From NCBI GenBank assembly GCA_020051815.1, contig JAGVQF010000163.1, forward strand, positions 1 to 7,353: 7,353 bases of DNA, read 5' to 3'. This stretch comes from Candidatus Saganbacteria bacterium (GTDB lineage: Bacteria; Margulisbacteria; WOR-1; O2-12-FULL-45-9; XYB2-FULL-48-7). Below the pieces are notes generated by a model. The model saw only the letters and a list, made by a program, of their open reading frames with translations. It had not been told where the DNA came from and ran no database searches. A program made the translations under genes and the position numbers. Numbering within the stretch: the stretch's first letter is position 1; every line of letters begins with the position of its first letter. Positions 4,846 through 7,353 of this stretch are shown here, piece after piece.

Positions 4846-6352
4846 CCAGCGCTCTCATCTCTTCTTCTTTGGGTTTGGCGGCGGCGATCGGCTTCATGTG
4901 CGGAAAGAAGAGGACGTCGCGGATCGACGCCTGGTTGGTCAGGATCATGACGAGCCGGTCGATGCCGATACCGAGCCCGCCGGCCGGCGGCATGCCGTAC
5001 TCGAGCGCGCGCAGAAAATCCTCGTCCATCGATTCGGCTTCGAGGTCGCCGGCCGCTTTTAATTCGGCCTGCTTTTTCAGGCGCTCCCTTTGGTCAACCG
5101 GGTCGTTCAACTCGGAAAAAGCGTTGGCCAGCTCCATGCCGGCGATAATGAGCTCAAAACGCTCAACCTCCCCGGCTTTACTCCGGTGTTTCTTGGCCAG
5201 CGGCGAGGTTTCGAGCGGATGATCGATGATGAATGTCGGCTGGCGCAGGGTCGGCTCGACGAACTTGTCGTAGAGGACGTTGATGATCTTGCCGATCCCG
5301 ATCTCCTCGGCTCCTTCAACTCCTCTCGCCTTTGCCTCCATCCTTATCCCTTTTTCATCCTTTCCGGTAATATCGATCCCAACTTCTTTTAAGGCATCAG
5401 TTAACGTTATCCGCCGCCAGGGTGGGGCGAGGCTGATCTTATCGCCGCGAAACTCGATCTCAAGTGTCCCTAACACTTCTTTGGCCGCCGCGACGACCAG
5501 GTCTTCGGTTAGTTGCATAATGTCGTTGTAATCGGCGTAGGCCTGGTAGATCTCGATCATTGTGTATTCGGGGTTGTGCTTGTAAGACATCCCCTCGTTG
5601 CGAAAGACGCGGCCCATCTCAAAGACCTTTTCGAAGCCGCCGACGAGGAGGCGCTTTAAATAGAGCTCCGGCGCAATTCTCATGAAGAGCGGCATGCCCA
5701 GCGCGTCATGGAACGTCTCGAACGGTGTCGCCGCCGCGCCCCCCTGCATGACGTGGAGGATCGGCGTTTCGACTTCGAGAAAGCCCTTGGCTTCCAAAAA
5801 CTTGCGGATGAGCGAAACGATCTTACTGCGCTTAACAAAAACGTCTTTAACTTCGGGATTAACGATCAAGTCGACGTAGCGCTCGCGGTAGCGGATCTCC
5901 TTGTCCTGCAGGCCGTGCCATTTTTCCGGCAGGGGGTGGAGCGATTTGGAAAGCAGTTGGAACTCGTGGACGCGCACAGTTGTTTCGCCCGTTTTTGTTT
6001 TAAAGACCTTGCCTTTGACGCCGACAAAGTCGCCCATATCGAGCTTCTGGTAGAGCGCGTATTTCTGCTCGCCGATGATGTCCAGCTTGCCGTAGATCTG
6101 GACACGGCCGCTTTCGTCCTGGATCGTGGCAAAAGCGGCTTTGCCGTGCCCGCGCTTTAAGACGATCCGCCCGGCGACCGAAACATCCTCGGGGCTCTCC
6201 TCGTGTTCCATGAGACCGCTGTATTTTGACGTGATCTGTGCCGCCGAGTGAGTTTTAGAGTAGGCGTAAGGGTAGGGTTCCATGCCCGCGGCGCGGAACT
6301 CGGCCATCTTTTCCCGACGTATTTTTAGCAGATCACTTAGTTCTTCGGACAT
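4832..6352 (-). CDS. lysS: Lysyl-tRNA synthetase, class II
   Basis: Charges tRNA-Lys with lysine using ATP in the cytoplasm. The 506-residue protein has the usual layout: an N-terminal helix, an OB-fold anticodon-binding domain (about 57-140, VSVAGRIVLKRGHGKAAFATI), then the class II catalytic core. Visible signatures are KEIRYRERYVDLI (151-163), GFLEVETPIL with GGAAATPF (190-211), the motif 2 region around EMGRVFRNEG (245-254) and HNPEYTMIE, ETSPLAKKH (381-389), NAFSELNDP (410-418) and motif 3 GLGIGIDRLVMIL (459-471). AAGGA ends five bases before the ATG, supporting the start. It lies 61 bases after coaX and overlaps metF by 14 bases. The length is normal for bacterial LysS, and no repeat insertion is seen in it, unlike lnt and coaX. 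Confidence 0.98.
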   Translation of the reverse strand: MSEELSDLLKIRREKMAEFRAAGMEPYPYAYSKTHSAAQITSKYSGLMEHEESPEDVSVAGRIVLKRGHGKAAFATIQDESGRVQIYGKLDIIGEQKYALYQKLDMGDFVGVKGKVFKTKTGETTVRVHEFQLLSKSLHPLPEKWHGLQDKEIRYRERYVDLIVNPEVKDVFVKRSKIVSLIRKFLEAKGFLEVETPILHVMQGGAAATPFETFHDALGMPLFMRIAPELYLKRLLVGGFEKVFEMGRVFRNEGMSYKHNPEYTMIEIYQAYADYNDIMQLTEDLVVAAAKEVLGTLEIEFRGDKISLAPPWRRITLTDALKEVGIDITGKDEKGIRMEAKARGVEGAEEIGIGKIINVLYDKFVEPTLRQPTFIIDHPLETSPLAKKHRSKAGEVERFELIIAGMELANAFSELNDPVDQRERLKKQAELKAAGDLEAESMDEDFLRALEYGMPPAGGLGIGIDRLVMILTNQASIRDVLFFPHMKPIAAAKPKEEEMRALDESH

Positions 6353-6357
6353 CTTGA

Positions 6358-6362
6358 TCCTT
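6358..6362 (-). promoter_or_regulatory. Shine-Dalgarno of lysS
   Basis: On the minus strand, AAGGA sits five bases before the lysS ATG. The rest of the 61-base coaX-lysS gap (6353-6413) is A/C-rich on the coding strand, with no promoter or hairpin that I can support. Confidence 0.6.
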
Positions 6363-6413
6363 TTTGTTTTTGGGTTTGGAAGCTGGTTTGGTTATTGTGT
6401 GGTTGGTTTAAGG

Positions 6414-7205
6414 TCACCATTGACCATTCCTATCGTCCAGACCAGCCTCACAACCGATCAACCATAAACCCTTTAAGGTTAATCTATCATCTATTCTATC
6501 AATTCCGTCGGTATACTTGCAAATCAGTGGCGCGAGGCCGCCCGTGGCGATGACTTTAACCTTTTTGGATTTTGGATTTCTTGCTTTTAGATTTGTTTTG
6601 AAGTTTGAAGTTTGAAGTTTGAAGTTGATCCTCTTGATCATCCCTTCGACCAACGCGGCATATCCATAGACAAGCCCGCTTTGCATCGCTTCAATAGTGC
6701 TTTTCCCAATAACATGGCGGGGCGCTTTAAGCTCGATCCTGGGCAGTTTGGCTGTCTTGAGGTGCAGCGAATCGCGAGCCAGGAGCAGCCCCGGCGCAAT
6801 TGCTCCGCCCAGATAGTCGCCGTTTGAGTTGATAACGTCAAACGTGGTAGCGGTGCCGAAATCGACAATAATTGCCGGTCCGCCGTAGAGTTTGTGAGCA
6901 GAGAGGGCATTGACCAGCCGGTCCGCTCCCACCTGCGCCGGCTTTTTGACCTTAACTTTCAGCCCGATATTCTTGTGGTTAACGAAAAGAGCATTGGGAA
7001 ATCTTTTTTTGAGGATATTACTTACTCTCGGCACGACGGAAGAAATAATAACTTGCCTGATATCCTGATCCCCTGATATCCACTTCCTGATCCCCTGATA
7101 TCCCGATATCCTATCCGTCCCCACCCGCCACTCCCTCACCAGCTTCTCTCCTCTGAACAAACCGAAGTGGCACGTCGTATTTCCGACATCAATTGTGAGC
7201 AACAT
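6414..7205 (-). CDS. coaX: Type III pantothenate kinase
   Basis: Phosphorylates pantothenate with ATP, the first step of coenzyme A synthesis; this family needs a monovalent cation and is not inhibited by CoA. The 263-residue protein starts MLLTIDVGNT, the canonical first strand with the phosphate-binding DVGNT (6-10). It also shows SSVVP (55-59), GADR (93-96), IIVDFGTATTFDVI (112-125), GGAIAPG (133-139), IGKSTIEAMQSG (167-178) and ATGG (220-223). Two regions are unlike the family. Residues about 32-50 (RISGYQGIRKWISGDQDIR), where a helix is expected before SSVVP, come from an 8-bp repeat array. Residues about 193-214, between INFK and KVKVIATGG, come from a 63-bp heptamer array. Motif residues are intact, so activity is plausible. 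It is the first recognised gene of the coaX-lysS-metF run. Confidence 0.95.
   Translation of the reverse strand: MLLTIDVGNTTCHFGLFRGEKLVREWRVGTDRISGYQGIRKWISGDQDIRQVIISSVVPRVSNILKKRFPNALFVNHKNIGLKVKVKKPAQVGADRLVNALSAHKLYGGPAIIVDFGTATTFDVINSNGDYLGGAIAPGLLLARDSLHLKTAKLPRIELKAPRHVIGKSTIEAMQSGLVYGYAALVEGMIKRINFKLQTSNFKTNLKARNPKSKKVKVIATGGLAPLICKYTDGIDRIDDRLTLKGLWLIGCEAGLDDRNGQW
6565..6627 (-). repeat. 63-bp array of nine 7-bp units inside coaX
   Basis: Read on the coding (minus) strand in 7-base register: CAACTTC, AAACTTC three times, AAAACAA, ATCTAAA, AGCAAGA, then AATCCAA twice. It encodes about CoaX residues 193-214 (LQTSNFKTNLKARNPK is part of it). The length and the order (four copies of one unit, three degenerate units, two copies of another) match the array in lnt at 2228-2290. 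Confidence 0.85.
7057..7110. repeat. 54-bp array of 8-bp units in coaX
   Basis: Plus-strand units in order: CTGATATC, CTGATCCC, CTGATATC, a six-base CACTTC spacer, CTGATCCC, CTGATATC, CCGATATC. The total of 24+6+24 bases equals 18 codons, so the frame is kept. Many units contain the palindrome GATATC. It encodes about CoaX residues 32-50, including ISGYQGIR and ISGDQDIR. Confidence 0.85.
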
Positions 7206-7211
7206 TATTAA

Positions 7212-7220
7212 ATTATATCA
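7212..7220 (-). promoter_or_regulatory. Extended -10 promoter for coaX, possibly leaderless
   Basis: On the minus strand, TGATATAAT forms a perfect TATAAT with the extended TGn element. Only six bases (TTAATA) separate the hexamer from the coaX ATG, so transcription would begin at or next to the start codon. No Shine-Dalgarno precedes the ATG, which fits a leaderless message. No good -35 box is seen at the usual spacing (GACGAA at about 17 bases). Confidence 0.5.
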
Positions 7221-7352
7221 CGCAGTGGCGAGATTTCGTCGGTCCTGAGGGTGTTTGAGCCCCTCGACAAGTCCCTCGGATCCTGAGATCCTCGGGATCG
7301 AAAGACTCGGGGCGAGCGTGGTAATAAAGTTGCTGTTACGGCCAATATAGCG
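7218..7352 (-). other. Possible 3' end of an unidentified minus-strand gene
   Basis: On the minus strand two frames are open from the right edge: one from 7352 to a TGA at 7218-7220 (begins RYIGRNSNFITTL), the other to a TAA at about 7207-7209 (begins AILAVTATLLPR). Either could be the tail of a gene starting beyond the window, with the 7259-7316 repeat in frame. No family is recognised and the frame cannot be chosen. It may equally be non-coding. Apart from this, 7221-7353 holds only the dispersed repeat. Confidence 0.2.
7259..7316. repeat. Dispersed palindromic repeat upstream of coaX
   Basis: Bounded by GCCCCTCGAC (7259-7268) and TCGGGGCGAG (7307-7316), with GATCGAAAGACT (7296-7307) inside. 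The same words occur in the repeat nested in lnt (2505-2566). A small hairpin, GGATC-CTGA-GATCC, lies in the middle at 7278-7291. Confidence 0.7.
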
Positions 7353-7353
7353 C

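Noticed and set aside
5708..6160. 150-codon plus-strand frame opposite lysS
   Set aside because: Shadow of lysS; composition follows the lysS codons.
6353..6413. Separate lysS promoter in the coaX-lysS gap
   Set aside because: The gap is A/C-rich on the coding strand with no convincing -10 or -35; only a Shine-Dalgarno is supported.

Overview
The window comes from a diderm (two-membrane) bacterium of roughly 50% GC. It carries the 3' part of an LptD-like outer-membrane barrel gene, a lipoprotein with a clear lipobox, apolipoprotein N-acyltransferase (lnt), type III pantothenate kinase (coaX), lysyl-tRNA synthetase (lysS) and methylenetetrahydrofolate reductase (metF). Gene content and style, with dense short repeats placed inside reading frames, suggest an uncultivated candidate lineage such as Margulisbacteria/Saganbacteria. 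That placement is an inference and cannot be settled from this sequence.

Layout. Plus strand, 2-3397: LptD-like 3' part, lipoprotein and lnt are packed with a 1-base gap and then a 22-base overlap. They form an envelope-biogenesis cluster: a barrel for outer-membrane assembly, a lipoprotein, and the enzyme that finishes lipoproteins. Minus strand, 7205-4000: coaX, lysS and metF read toward lnt. There is a 61-base gap between coaX and lysS, and a 14-base overlap between lysS and metF. The two runs converge at about 3.4-4.0 kb. At 7206-7353, upstream of coaX, are a probable extended -10 promoter, a dispersed repeat, and possibly the end of an unidentified minus-strand gene.

The unusual part is the repeat load. 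(1) The lnt/metF junction holds about 0.6 kb of extra DNA flanked by a perfect 93-bp direct repeat. The repeat contains the 3' ends of both genes, so both stay intact and each leaves a fossil copy of its tail on the other side. Inside it are two 57-bp repeats (51/57 identical) and a 360-bp element with imperfect terminal inverted repeats and CCCTCTCCC/GGGAGAGGG palindromes, carrying a decayed DUF559 (Vsr-like nuclease family) gene. (2) A solo relative of that palindrome, with a second repeat nested in its loop, lies in frame inside lnt. (3) Short tandem arrays lie inside coding sequence. Two are 63 bp (nine 7-bp units) and share one architecture, one in lnt and one in coaX. There is also a 28-bp 7-mer array in lnt, a 54-bp 8-mer array in coaX, and a 24-bp 8-mer array that encodes part of the lipoprotein signal peptide. 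Reading frames survive in every case.
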